A stretch of 64,000 bases of DNA from Symbiodinium natans (taxonomy: Eukaryota; Sar; Dinophyceae; Suessiales; Symbiodiniaceae): contig CAJNDS010002543.1 in the NCBI GenBank assembly GCA_905221605.1, positions 144,163 through 208,162 on the forward strand, in the 5' to 3' direction. Under the pieces are notes generated by a model. The model worked only from the letters and a program-made list of their open reading frames with translations. It did no database searches and was not told the DNA's origin. Within the stretch, counting starts at the first letter, position 1. Each line of letters opens with the position of its first letter. The position numbers and the translations under genes are program-made. Below are positions 1-11,658 of the stretch, piece after piece.

Positions 1-335
1 AGGCTCTCCCAAAGATCCCCAGCTGCTGAAGGTGAGATGGCATTTACAAACACCTCACCAAAGGAGACCTGGCGCCGGAAGTCCATGGGCATATACAGAA
101 AGTTCACCTTGTGCAGCAGCTCATTGGCCTGAACTCGGCGAAGGAGCTTCCACCGTGGCCCGTTCTATGTAAGACTTATAAGACTTGTAAGGCTTACAGT
201 GGACATCTTGAGACCACCCCTCCGTGCCTTCAACATCTTCGCCACAAACTCCACGCTGCAATCTTGGCCCCAGCCGAAAACGCACAACGTTGTGCGTCCA
301 TCCGGCCTCCGAAGCACCCTGAAACCCCTGCGCTG

Positions 336-389
336 AAACCCTAAACCCTAAACCCTGAACCCTAAACCCTAAACCCTAGACCCTAAACA
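336..389 (-). repeat. Telomere-type tract (CCCTAAA)n
   Basis: About seven units with single-base variants (CCCTGAA, CCCTAGA). A GCCTGCAGGCAGC duplication lies just downstream (403-433). Confidence 0.9.
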
Positions 390-500
390 CTCCCCTGTCC
401 TGGCCTGCAGGCAGCCTCGGCCTGCAGGCAGCGTGCTGGATTTTAACAAAACCCCACAGCGATGCAAGCTGCTTAAGTCCACCCCCTTCTTTCCTTCCCG

Positions 501-642
501 GTAATCCCCTGCCCCTTTTATTAAACCCCCCCCCCCCTACCCCCTAATATTCAATACCCTCCATTATCGCTATATTACAGTATATTGGGGGTTTTAATAT
601 TAGGGGGTAGGGGGGGGTTTAATATTAAGGGGAGGGGATTAC
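501..642. mobile_element. Palindromic MITE-like element, ends GTAATCCCCT
   Basis: Arms beginning GTAATCCCCT at 501 and ending AGGGGATTAC at 642 are long imperfect inverted repeats, each with a C/G run next to CTACCCCCTAATATT. No clear target duplication. Single copy in the window. Confidence 0.65.
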
Positions 643-2778
643 TTAGAGAGTACCCGCTCCGCCACTTGGGCTGCGGGGTACACCGGTTGTCCACACAAGC
701 ATGCAGCAATCTTCGGCATTCTCCGGCACTGCTTCAAAAGCTTGCCTGCCTCAATCAAAGGAAGCGCCGGCTCAGAGCACACTCGACGACGTGTCCACTG
801 TGTCTGAACATCCTGCAAGCACCCGGGGGGGAAGGGGGTTTCCGGGGCACATCACAAATCACCACGGGTCACCAGCTCCGGGGAGGAATGAAAGTGTACG
901 GCTGAGGAATTTGCGCGGCAGCGCCCTACCATGCTCTATCAATCTGCCCGAGCTGTCGGCCCTTAGGAACCAAAGCATCCCTGGCCCATCCTCGACCAAT
1001 TCCACAAATGTGTTCTTCACGGTCACCGGCGAAGACATGATGAGGATGCTACCTGTAGCTACTCCAGCGCCCGTTCCTGAAGCAAAATGCTGCAGACAGG
1101 CCGGAACGAACATGGATCTCTTAGGCGTCGACAACCGGGTCATTAGCAGTTGCTGGAGTCTTTCAGACTCCTACCTGAACCCCTTGTGACTGTGCCCACC
1201 TGACATTAGACAAGGGCAAGGCATTGTAACACCAGAGTAGTGAACTACTGATGGTCGCAGGGCAGGCTTGCGGTCCTGACTGCCTGCGGCACTTCACAGA
1301 TCCGTCAGCACATGCTGGGAAGTGACTGAAATGCACGAAGTGTAGGACTGCGGGGCCTGAATCTAAACTGTACTCGTGCTCACTTCAACCACAAATCTTC
1401 TACCCGGTTAGCTAAAGTAGTCGAGCACAAGTATAGCTGCTGAGGAGCCAAGATAGCAGCAAGCTATGGGCGGTGCGCGTACACTGCATCAAACATACTA
1501 CAAAGGCCTGGGGCTTCCCTACGAACGACTGAGCAGTGAACCCAACTAACCAGACCACACCTTTGTAAGGTGTGGTCTGGTTGAAGGATTCGATTTCAGG
1601 GTTGCCACAATGCCTTTTAAAGCCCGAACACAACAAGAAGGATGGGATACCTCCGCACCTCAATCCTGCGACCCAGTCTTCAGACCTCCGTGCAATCATA
1701 GGGCGCCTGGAGACTTCCATCAAGTTCAGGAACACAGGCTGCTGATTGTCAGGTGCCTCAGGGATTTGCTTCTGAAAAAGAGTCAAAACTGGGGAGCTCC
1801 GGTGCCTACCAGGCGCAGATTGGGATTTGAGGTTGTTGTGTAGACCTGGTGGCAACGAAGAGCTGTGCCCCGTGCACCTGCCCCGTTTGCAAGGGGGGGA
1901 GGTTGTAGAAATGCAAGCTTTCGGCATTTTTGAGCCGCAATAGTGACGCACTCCAGGACTACCCGACTTCTCTCAAACATCAACGAGTCAGTGTTTGAGC
2001 CTGAGTTCCCAGGACACTGCTAGTGTAGAACTTTGAGGGTTTTCAAATGAAAATGTCGAGACTCTGGCAAAATTGGATTGGGGTTCCCAGGTGTTTGAAA
2101 AGTGTTATCAACATTCGCCGGAGGATAGAGTACTGGGCATAGAGTCAGGAAGACCCTCCGCGATCGCCGTGTTCCGCCTACCCCCTAATGCCCTCATGGT
2201 CCAATGCACCAGCGTCTGATCCAGTCCGCACCTCCTGCTTGAGCCGCTCAAGTAGCAGCTCGGCGACCTTCCGCATGCAAACCGTTTGGACCAGTGAACT
2301 CCTGAACGCTTTTATGTTTCGGTTTGAGAGACCTGCATCTTTACTGCACCCGTCGCGCCCTGAACGCCGTGGGGAGCTTTGAGCATATAAAAACTAGCCT
2401 GGGGCATTGTAAGCTCTTTTACAAAACATTGACATTCCAGGGTCCAGAGGCGCATGTTTGCTTGCAACACCTGCTTGTCTGCATGCACCCCGTGCAATTT
2501 GAACCATACAAACCTAAGTCCCCAAAGGGCCACTGTACCCCAAACTGACCCCGCCAAACAGGCCCAAGAATGCCAACATGTCTGTACAAAGTTCTGCCAG
2601 TACGTAGTATGACCTAAAACAAGCCATGCTACAAAACCCTCACTATGAGAAGCACCCGAGAGCCTTTAACAGCTTCTAGGGTCGAATGGGCAGATAACAG
2701 CAGCCTCACCAGCTCCACAGAGCGCCACAGAGCCCAGCCCGTGCGACGAGGCACCCCTGCAACAGTCTCTTGAGACAT
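643..2778. other. Anonymous sequence, no gene recognised
   Basis: Open frames reach only 179 codons and overlap one another on both strands without a recognisable domain. The only structure seen is the hairpin at 1548-1582. Confidence 0.6.
1548..1582. repeat. Perfect 16-bp hairpin
   Basis: Arms AACCAGACCACACCTT (1548-1563) and its exact complement (1567-1582), with a 3-nt spacer. No U-tract or gene context, so its role is unknown. Confidence 0.8.
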
Positions 2779-2845
2779 CCCTAAACCCTAAACCCTAAAC
2801 CCTAAACCCTAAACCCTAAACCCTAAACCCTAAACCCTAAACCCC
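2779..2845 (-). repeat. Telomere-type tract (CCCTAAA)n
   Basis: About nine nearly perfect units. Confidence 0.95.
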
Positions 2846-2986
2846 TGAGATGCACTGTGCGGTGAAAGGCGTTGCCATGCGGTGTTTATCTGTCTAACCT
2901 CAGGTTAGGCCAGGGTGTTCAAATGGACTGCGTCGGCGCCTGCTGAGCCGAAGCCGCAAGCGCCAAGCCGAGTCACTTGTAGAGTG

Positions 2987-3049
2987 GTTTAGGGTTTAGG
3001 GTTTAGGGTTTAGGGTTTAGGGTGTAGGGTTTGGGGTTTAGGGTTTAGG
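2987..3049 (+). repeat. Telomere-type tract (TTTAGGG)n
   Basis: About nine units, with TGTAGGG and TTTGGGG variants. Opposite in orientation to the tract only 140 bp upstream. Confidence 0.95.
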
Positions 3050-3132
3050 AGTTGAAGGCAGCGAAGTCGAAGAGGCTCTCAGTCTCTTGTTGCTCACAAC
3101 CGCTGGAAGTGACGGTTTAGGGCTTACTCTAG

Positions 3133-3217
3133 TTTAGGGTTTAGGGTTTAGGGTTTAGGGTTTAGGGTTTAGGGTTTAGGGTTTAGGGTTTAGGGTTTAG
3201 GGTTTAGGGTTTAGGGT
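3133..3217 (+). repeat. Telomere-type tract (TTTAGGG)n
   Basis: Twelve essentially perfect units. Confidence 0.95.
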
Positions 3218-3354
3218 TGTGTAGACGCAGACCCAGAGGTCCAGTGCATTCTGCAAGAAGCTACTTGCGAGATTCGAGAATTGGAGAGAAACACCTACCC
3301 TACTTCGAATCGAAATCCGAAAGGAGCTGCATGTTAAAGCGCCGTTTGCTGTTG

Positions 3355-3524
3355 CCCTAAACCCTAAACCCTAAACCATAAACCCCCTAAACCCTAAACC
3401 CTAAACCCTAAACCCTAAACTCTAAACCCTAAACCCTAAACCCTAAACCCTAAACCCTAAACCCTGAACCCTAACCCTAAACCCTAAGCCCTAATAAACC
3501 CTAAACCTGAAACCCTAAACCCCA
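3355..3524 (-). repeat. Telomere-type tract (CCCTAAA)n
   Basis: About 170 bp, homogeneous in the middle and degenerate at both edges (CCCTAA, CCATAAA, CCTGAAA). Confidence 0.95.
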
Positions 3525-3912
3525 CCTTCCGGCTGCCACAGAGGACTTCGACGGAGAGGAAATGGAGTCAAACTTCGCGTCGATCTCGTACACGGGTGGG
3601 ACGCAGCATGCACAGTGCTCAAACTCAGACAGCTAGGGTCCATTCTGTTTAGGAATTGACGTCTGGACTTTTAGTGGGTCATTCGCACGCAAGACTAAGC
3701 ACACGGGGCCAGCTTGAATGGACATACCGGCGTGACATCTTTGCTTTCAGGGCTCACTCTTGTAAAGATCCGCTCGGAGCGCAAGCGAAGGCAAAGGCAC
3801 CAAACGAAGGGAGACCCCAGAAAAAAAAAAGCACTGAGGGCATTCAGAACTTTGCTCTACCTTCCTTTACAAGCTGCACTCTGCCACTTGAGTCGAAAAT
3901 ACAATAGACCAA

Positions 3913-3943
3913 GGGTTTAGGGTTTAGGGTTTAGGGTTTAGGG
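3913..3943 (+). repeat. Short telomere-type tract (TTTAGGG)4
   Basis: Four perfect units. Confidence 0.95.
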
Positions 3944-5310
3944 ACAACCGACAGAGAGCCTTGCTCATCGTTGCTGCCTGATCCTGATCTGCTTGCCTGC
4001 GGCAGGCTCTTGGCACGTCTTACTTCGCAGGATCACCTTCCGAAACGATGAGGCAAACTGCCCACGCGACTACGACTGTCTTCTAACCCTTGGAGTGACT
4101 CCCAAATATGGTCTCCCAGGCCCCTCCCTGCTCTTGATTACGAGACAGCAGCAGTTCTTCCCAACAAACTGTGAGGCTTCAACAGGAGCTCCGAAAGCCA
4201 AGAAACGATCCAACCAAACACCCCATAGCCGCTAAACAACTCCTCAACCCATCCCGACGCCAGACTTTGCAGTTCACCTGACTCGCTCCTCCTCCATCTC
4301 ATCCTGGACTGCGACTTATATACCCCTAAGCCATACGCGGCCTACACCCAGAGGGGCCCTGGTTTATGTGAGGCCGATGTCTGACGTGGAGATGATTGCC
4401 CAAAGTCCAAATTAGGCCTAGCTCGTTCTTCCATTGAGTCATATTACGCACGGTCTATCGTACGCGCCGTGGAGATATACATACATATTGGCAGTTTCTT
4501 GGCTGTTGCTTCGATCTTGCTCTTCTGTTCTAGGGTCTACTCGTGGACATCTCGCGCGAGGAAGCACCTAACTTGGAGTACAAACCCTGCGGAACTCTCG
4601 GTACGGCGCTCACTGATGCTGCAGATGAAGCTGATGCACATCGTACATTGAAGTGATACTTGTACATTATTTCTGGTAATCTTGGAAATATTCGCAAGAT
4701 GTCGACATTACTCCTTCCTGTAGCGGAGTGAGACCTCAGGGAACAGCAAGGAATTCCCGATTCTCGATGCTTGAAGTATGCGAAGTTTCAACACTCAACC
4801 CTGAACCTTCACGCTTTTACAAAAGTCACAGTGTCGTATCTGGCCCTCGTAGTAACACTCCTTGCATGAAAACCCCGTCAGAAAATCTTTTCATCCCTTC
4901 TAGCGCTATCGTTCCACACAGTCGTTCTGTTGAACTAAACGCTATCGTTGTTGTTCTGTGTTTTTGCGATCGTTCAGTTATCGTTTTAGTACCAGGCTTA
5001 CTTGTTTTGTGGACTTCCTACGCGCGTGCATGGACTTCCTACGTGCGCGATGCCTTGTTCACTGCAACCTTACCTGGTATAGTACAATATAATATGGTAT
5101 AGTGTGGTAGAGTATCGTACGGTACGAAAAGTATAGTACAGCATATGCTGCGCACGATTCAACGAATTCGTTGTTTATTCTTACTCATCTTTTTGCAAAG
5201 TCAAATGCAGTGTCCCCGACACTTCAGGCCACTCCTTTCATAAACCGAAGGCGGGGGGGGGGTTTCATGCAGCCTCAAGTTCTCTGCCTCAAAAGCGGTG
5301 TGAAGAGCGC
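3944..5310. other. Anonymous sequence, no gene recognised
   Basis: No domain-bearing frame. A degenerate GTATA-rich stretch lies at about 5070-5145, with repeated GGTATAGT-like words. Confidence 0.55.
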
Positions 5311-5346
5311 CCTAGACCCTAAACCCTAAACCCTAAACCCTAAACC
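5311..5346 (-). repeat. Short telomere-type tract (CCCTAAA)n
   Basis: Five units, the first CCCTAGA. Confidence 0.9.
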
Positions 5347-5452
5347 AGGGCCCTTCGAATGTCCCACTTGCTCTGGGAAGAAAAGCACCCCGAGACCACC
5401 GAAGCCCTGAGCTGCAAAGCAGCTTGAAGCCCTTTGAGGCCTAAACCAAAGG

Positions 5453-5625
5453 GGTTTAGGGGTCTTTAGGGTTTAGGGTTTTTTGGGGTTTATAGGGTAT
5501 ATAGGGTTTATGCAACATAGGGTTTATAAGGTATAGGGTTTAGGGGTTTATAGGGTTTATAGGGTTTATAGGGTTTATAGGGTTTATAGGGTTTATAGGG
5601 GTTTAGGGGTTCAGGGTTTAGGGCA
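5453..5625 (+). repeat. Variant telomere-type tract with GGGTTTATA 9-mers
   Basis: Starts as GGGTTTAGG units, then becomes a run of GGGTTTATA (six in a row around 5540-5600), and returns to TTTAGGG/TTCAGGG. The 9-mer looks like a locally amplified mutant of the heptamer. Confidence 0.85.
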
Positions 5626-5743
5626 TCAACTCACCTCAACCCGTCTCCTCCAAGGCTTCCAGCTCGGCTTCCAAAGCTGCGAGCTGATCTGCGGCCTAAG
5701 CTTGCGGGAGCTTTCGATTGTTTGACTTTGTTTGGGTTTGGAG

Positions 5744-5860
5744 GGTTTATAGGGTTATAGGATTTATAGGATTTATGGGGTTTATGGGGTTTATGGGGTT
5801 TAGAGTTTAGAGGATTTATAGGCTGGGATGTATAGGGTTTAGAGGGTTTCGGGGTGGCTT
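5744..5860 (+). repeat. Degenerate GGGTTTATA / GGGTTTATG tract
   Basis: A second block of the same 9-mer variant, more decayed (GGATTTATA, GGGTTTATG, GGGTTTAGA), 120 bp beyond the first. Confidence 0.75.
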
Positions 5861-7514
5861 GAGGTTTGGGGTGAAGAGTACAGTTTGGGCCGCTGGGGGT
5901 TTCGAATTTTGGGGCTCTGGGATTCGGGTTCTCCGACAGCTCCAGGGTCTACAGGGTCATGGGGTGTGGTGTCCGTGGGTGGCTTTTGGGGGTGTAAGGC
6001 CGAGTTGTTCAAGGCGCTCAAGGCTGTAGTTGCCAGAGAAGTACTAAGCTCTCAAGATGAGCAGCTATGGTGCATCCCTGTATGGGGAGGCTTGTCCAGA
6101 TAGATCTACAAGCCTGTAACTTGTGCTTGCGATATATTCAAGAGCACATTGCAACCTACAACAACCAGAATCCGGAATTGGGCTGCTGGCTTCATCTTCC
6201 TCGGAAGTCGCTGTGCAGCAAACCTCGAAATGTTGATTCAAGGAAGGCTTGAGGATGTGTCACATAGGGAGGCTTGTCGCATACGCTCATGCGCAGATGC
6301 TGGCCTGGTAGCCATGATTTCATTCGATGGTCACCAGGTCAGTACAGACAGAATGATGGCAAACACAATCCCAAAGCCTTCTGAAAGTCAAGACCCTTCA
6401 TCTTGCTGAGTGCTTTCTGGGCCACTCTGTCTGAAACCGCGTGCATTGAATTTACATTAGTTTCGATGGCCGGCAGTTTTGCAAAGGCTTTGCGTGAAAT
6501 AGCGACCTACCTGCTAGACGCCTCACGCAAAATTCGGCAAGGTGTGTTGTGAGAACTCGGTCCTCGTCTTCATTGAGTCCCCCCACCCCCCATCCCCCCA
6601 CCCCCCCCCTCGCCCCACCCACATTACTGCGCAGTTGCATTCATCATCGATGTGCACACGCTGAGCAAAACAAGTGGCCTCTCCAGTTAACCCCAAGCAT
6701 CTCTAGAAGCCCTCAACCCAAACAGACCGGGATCCGCCTTGTTCGCTTGCCGCCGCGGTCGAGATCTGGACCCCATGGCTGCTGCGACTGCAGGGGATCG
6801 AAGGCAACGAGGACGCCCGTTCGAGGTTTCAGTGAGTTTGGGGAAACAGGATGCACAGACGGGCACTGGTAAGGCAACACAGTGACGACCTTTATCAGCA
6901 TAACATGCGTCGGAAGCTACCTCGTGACGTTCAGTGACCATCTGTCGCTATGGATAGAATCCACAACTGGACTGGACCCTTAGAAGCTCATTGCCAAGCC
7001 CAACGCTCCTTACCGTTCTAACGCCACTGTACCACTGCCTTCCGATCTTCCTTTTGTCTGGGGGTTAGTTCCAGGGGCTGAAACTTGCAAACGCGTCTTC
7101 GTGAACGACTATCCCGAAAATTTCCGGAGTCCGGCATTGCCAGCTATCTCTGTAAAGACTGCTATGCAAGAGCCCCCCCCCCCCACCCCCACCCCCCACC
7201 CCCAAACAGTAGTCAGCTCGGGGACCAAGACCCCATGGGCCTACTGCGATCTCATGGGCACCATGAGAACCCTAAACCCTGAACCCCAAACGGTTTTGCT
7301 TAGACGGCCAATGCAGCAAAACAGAAAAGCTCCAACCACAAGCCCTAAGGCAAACCCCCCCCCCCCCCCAGCAGAGTTGTCGGATGACTTCGGCGCAGAG
7401 CACGCTCGATGCCCCCGGCAACCTTCTGAGGACTTCGTGAACCATCCCCAGCCTGAGACCCCTTTACCAAAACAATCATTGAAAGCTGTCCGAGCCGCCT
7501 AGCCGCGCCTAGCC
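5861..7514. other. Anonymous sequence with poly-C runs
   Basis: No gene recognised. C-rich runs lie at 6580-6620, 7169-7204 and 7350-7370. Confidence 0.55.
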
Positions 7515-7661
7515 CAAACCCTAAACCCTAAACCCTAAACCCTAAACCCTAAACCCTAAACCCTAAACCCTAAACCCTAAACCCTAAACCCTAAACCTAA
7601 ACCCTAAACCCTAAACCTTAAAACCTAAAGCCTAAAGCCTAAAGCCTAAAGCCTAAACCCC
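7515..7661 (-). repeat. Telomere-type tract ending in CCTAAAG variants
   Basis: About fourteen CCCTAAA units followed by four CCTAAAG units at the downstream edge. Confidence 0.95.
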
Positions 7662-9237
7662 AACTAGGCACACTTCAAGGCCTCCTGCAACGACCAGCCC
7701 ATGGTGAAGCGGTGTCGACCTTCCGCTCGAGGCTGCAGTTAATGCAATTGCTGGCTTTGATCGGCAGGCTTTCGGTTTATGAGGGCTGGGTCTTTAAGCA
7801 CAGCCTAATATAGGGGCCTGAATAATTATGATAGGGGTTTTGGGGGTGTTATTCTTATTATTGTTGTTGTGGAATACTTGCAAAGGGACCATAAGGAAAT
7901 GGTACTATATTAATTTCGCTCAGGAGGCTGACGGCCCAGTGGCAGCTTTCATGGAGAACAGGCGACGGCGACAGCGTTGCATACTTGTTTGACAAAGTGC
8001 CTGAATGACCCGGCATGTGGTCCTCCTCCACCTCAACCCAAAAACGTAACCCTAAAACCTACCAATTCCTGAGCCTTGGAAACCACAGACTTTGCCTCGG
8101 GGGCTTATAGTGTCTCAAGACCATCCCGTCGAACGCCGAAGTGGGCTACATGCCGGATCCCAGGGGGGCTTTGGGCTTTGGGCTTTGGGCCACAGAGTGG
8201 GAGCCAAACCAGAGAGCCCAAACTCCCAAACTTTTGCAACAAAGGAGACAAACGAATCAACCAGAGGCTGCCTCGTCTCCCACGCAGAGACGGCCTTCAA
8301 GCTGCTTCTTCTTTTTGTTCTTCTTCTTCTTCTTCAGACAAAGGGGCGGTGTTAGGGTACAGGGCGCGTGGGATCACGGTTCGCACTTGCGAAGCACGCA
8401 CTCCCACGATTGCAAGCTGCTGGTACCATGTCGGGGAAAGCCGGAACCTCTGAAAAAGCGGGACATTGACGGCCCATACGCACCACACGCACAGCCCACA
8501 ACCGCAAGTCGCAAACGTCGACCCTTGACACCGGCGAACCGAAACTGGATACATGGGGCGTGCAGGGTCGACGATAAGGTTTGGCCTTCAGTTGAGCCTT
8601 CGGGACAGTGGTTCTGCGTTCGACGTTGAAACGTGTGAATGGGGCTTGGAGGGTCGAAACTTAAAGCCATTTGGGTGGTTTGCGTCGTTGAGAGTTTACG
8701 GCTCCGGGGTGTTTTAGAGTATGGCAGGTCGTGCATCTTCGCGTTGAAGCTGCGTCGAGCTGTTGAGTTTCGAGCTTGGGCTTCGCTTCTTCTTGGGACC
8801 TCTGAATGCGCATCTCAGGGGACGGCAACAAGAGGGATCCCGTGCTTTTGAATCCTGATTCGCGCTTTCTCCCGGAATTGTGCTATTTTGCCAGAAGTAC
8901 TCCGGAGGGTTACACTGATGTGGTCTGCCGGAAGTGTGTATCATGTTAGGTCGCCGGAAGTGTGTATTATCATGTTAGGTCGGCAGCAGTACGCGCAAAC
9001 CTTTGGTAGCAATGTACATTCTAACCGCGCAAACCTTGCGAGGTAGCAATCTACATTCTAACCTAACCCCAAATTACAACCCGAGCTCCCAGACCCCACC
9101 CGCCCCCCCTCTCACGCTACCATTGAGGGCGGAGGGGGCTTCGGGGGCCAGGCAAGCCCAATTCATGAGACAAATGTGGACCGCCTACATTGGGCTCACT
9201 TCGACATTGCCCTAACAACTACAACCAGGCCGGTTCT
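7662..9237. other. Anonymous sequence, no gene recognised
   Basis: Holds a TTC/CTT microsatellite (8306-8335), three GGGCTTT units (8166-8190) and the paired tandem duplications at 8927-9062. Overlapping short frames show no domain. Confidence 0.55.
8927..9062. repeat. Two adjacent tandem duplications
   Basis: A unit beginning GCCGGAAGTGTGTAT occurs at 8927-8952 and 8953-8981 (3-nt insertion in the second). A second unit beginning CGCGCAAACCTT occurs at 8992-9025 and 9026-9062. Confidence 0.85.
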
Positions 9238-9292
9238 AGGGTTTAGGGTTTAGGGTTTAGGGTTTAGGGTTTAGGGTTTAGGGTTTAGGGTT
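9238..9292 (+). repeat. Telomere-type tract (TTTAGGG)n
   Basis: Seven to eight perfect units. Confidence 0.95.
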
Positions 9293-9410
9293 GAGGAGAG
9301 ACTGAGTGTAGGACTGAGAATGTACTCCGCGGCTGCACCTCCGCAAGCTGTGTGCTTGCCTGCCTCAGATACTACTCAGGCACCCTCGGGTCCAGGGTCG
9401 TGAATCCGTC

Positions 9411-9493
9411 TAGGGTTTAGGGTTTAGGGTTTAGGGTTTAGGGTTTAGGGTTTAGGGTTTAGGGTTTAGGGTTTCGGGTTTCGGGTTTAGGGT
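9411..9493 (+). repeat. Telomere-type tract (TTTAGGG)n
   Basis: About eleven units, with two TTTCGGG variants near the end. Confidence 0.95.
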
Positions 9494-9942
9494 GCGACTT
9501 CCGGACATGCAAGGTGCCGGCGACTGCAAAGGACGCATGCAGAACCCCACGGCAGTCGATTTGAGAGGTCATCCGAGTAGAAACTTAGCTGTCCAGCAAC
9601 CTGGGGGAATTGAAGGTTAGCCTATGGGATTATAAGGGGATTGTACTACCTTGAAAAAGGTTAAAGCGCGACGTGTGCACAGCAGGTACCTACTCTACTA
9701 CTCGGGAAATCTGCAAGAATGCCCCCCGGACCCTAACATCCCAAAATGGCCCACGGTCTCCTAGAACGTGGAGGTTCCGCACACAAAGCCTCGTTGTCAT
9801 CACCTCAACCCTAAAAACAAATGCCGAAAAGCTCGAGTCAAGACCCTTGCCTCAGGGTGGCAGCTGCTGGGCGGGCCGCGCGTGGAAGGCTCGGCACCTG
9901 CAATGCCACAACGCGCAGCTTCACGCTTCAAGACTTCACCGT

Positions 9943-10042
9943 CCCTAAACCCTAAACCCTAAACCCTAAACCCTAGACCCTAGACCCTAAACCCTAAGCC
10001 CTAAACCCTAAACCCTAAACCCTAAACCCTAAACCCTAAACC
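9943..10042 (-). repeat. Telomere-type tract (CCCTAAA)n
   Basis: About fourteen units, with CCCTAGA and CCCTAAG variants in the middle. Confidence 0.95.
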
Positions 10043-10171
10043 GCGAGAAGATGGGTAACTCGGCTGAGGGAGCTACAAAAGGGGGAGGGATGTGGGCGTG
10101 AGCATCTCGTGGCTGAAGCTCCGAGAGGGCTGACATTCCAGCGAACACGAAAAAGCCTGCGATTTGGACTC

Positions 10172-10243
10172 TAGGGTTTAGGGCTTAGGGAAGTTTAGGG
10201 TTTAGGGTTTAGGGAAGTTTAGGGTTTATATCGGGTTTAGGGC
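10172..10243 (+). repeat. Degenerate telomere-type tract
   Basis: TTTAGGG units interrupted twice by AAG (AGGGAAGTTTAGGG). Confidence 0.85.
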
Positions 10244-10305
10244 TTCACACAGGTTTGAACTCCAACCCAAAACCTGGAAGCTCGAGGAATGCGGCATGCT
10301 TCGAC

Positions 10306-10314
10306 AGAGAAAGA

Positions 10315-10340
<26 letters not shown>
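10306..10340. repeat. (GA)n microsatellite
   Basis: About 35 bp of GA dinucleotides. Confidence 0.95.
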
Positions 10341-10345
<5 letters not shown>

Positions 10346-11380
10346 TGAAGACATGCATGCAATATGGTACATAGACTTTTGAACATACGCACATGTGTAC
10401 GAACATACACATCTCCGTGTCAACAGCAACCTCTACACACCCCTTGTCATCCCCTCCTCCATTCCAACAAACGTCTCCGAGACCCATCATAGCCAAGCTT
10501 GACATCTCTGGGTCCATACCTTGCCCAAACTCGACTTCTGAAGACCACTGCGCTGCCCAAGGAGAAAGTTGAACAAACTCTAGACCCCTCAAACTCCTGC
10601 ACGGCACCTCCATGGTGCTGTGCCGCCCACAGCTGCAGCAACTATAAGTTTGAGTAACGCTGCAGCGGTAGTGGATTTGAGGAGTAAAATGCAGGAGTTT
10701 AGTTTGAGGGGTGCATGGCGCAGGATTTCGGGCTCCGATGGCTCAGGATTTGTCCGATGTTTTGGATCGTCACTTGTGTCTATAGGCAGTGTCTCCTTTG
10801 ATTCCCATTGGCATGGTTTTCAACAGTGGGTTTGGCAGAACTGGGCTTGACTTCAGCAACGAAGGACCCAACTTGTTGCCTGGCTACAGCATACAGCCCT
10901 TCTGTAAGGCAAGCGGTGGTTGCCAATGATCTGATGGGAGATTTTGGCCAGCGGACTACAGCTGGCCCCTTCGCAACAGTCTCCGGAACAGCTCGATCCA
11001 AAGCCCATAGCCCATCTTGAAGCCCACTTCATGTGCGCTGCTCTGCATCTTTTCGACTCACAGTCGAAGCCTCTGTGCGCGCAGCAAAGCCGGCTCAACC
11101 TGGAAGGCATCATCTTCATGTTGTCTAAGCCGGGCGTACGATTTTTTTCCGGATGCCTGCATACCCTCAGCAAGTCGTCTAGCTGCCAAGCTGTTTGTGG
11201 AAGTGTGGCGCGCCATCCCTTACGAAAGTTTGTTCAATGTGAGAGGTACGATGGTGTTCTAGCAACCCAGAGCCTGGCTGAATCTGGGGTAAAGTTTCCA
11301 AGCGGGTTTCGCATGCAACGTTGACTTAGTGCGTCTATCACATGAACCCCAACACCCCTTCCCTTTCAGTTCACATCGGC

Positions 11381-11489
11381 ATATGGGGGTTTCCGAAATT
11401 CGGGTACCTTATGAGGGTCCTTAGTTTAAGGGAATCCTCGTATTTGGGGATCGATCTTCAGGGTCCCCTATTTTCGTAAACCCTGATAT
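11381..11489 (+). mobile_element. Family A MITE-like element
   Basis: Left end ATATGGGGGTTTCCGAAATT, then GGGTACCTTAT, and a right arm ending TTTTCGTAAACCCTGATAT. Near-palindromic and full length. Confidence 0.8.
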
Positions 11490-11568
11490 GATGACCCCTC
11501 TGCTAAGACCTGTGGCAGGTCCGGGCGCCCCAGCGTCTCGGAATAGAGAGGAGGTGTGGCGGGACCTC

Positions 11569-11658
11569 CCAGGATGGGCTATTATACCCTATGACCCCTA
11601 AAAAAGGCCCGTTATAGGGTTCATTCTGGGGATTTTAAGGCCTAATAGCCCCTCCTGG
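11569..11658 (+). mobile_element. Family B MITE-like element
   Basis: Left arm CCAGGATGGGCTATTATACC and right arm ending TAATAGCCCCTCCTGG, with GGCCCGTTATAGGGTTCATT inside. Confidence 0.8.
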
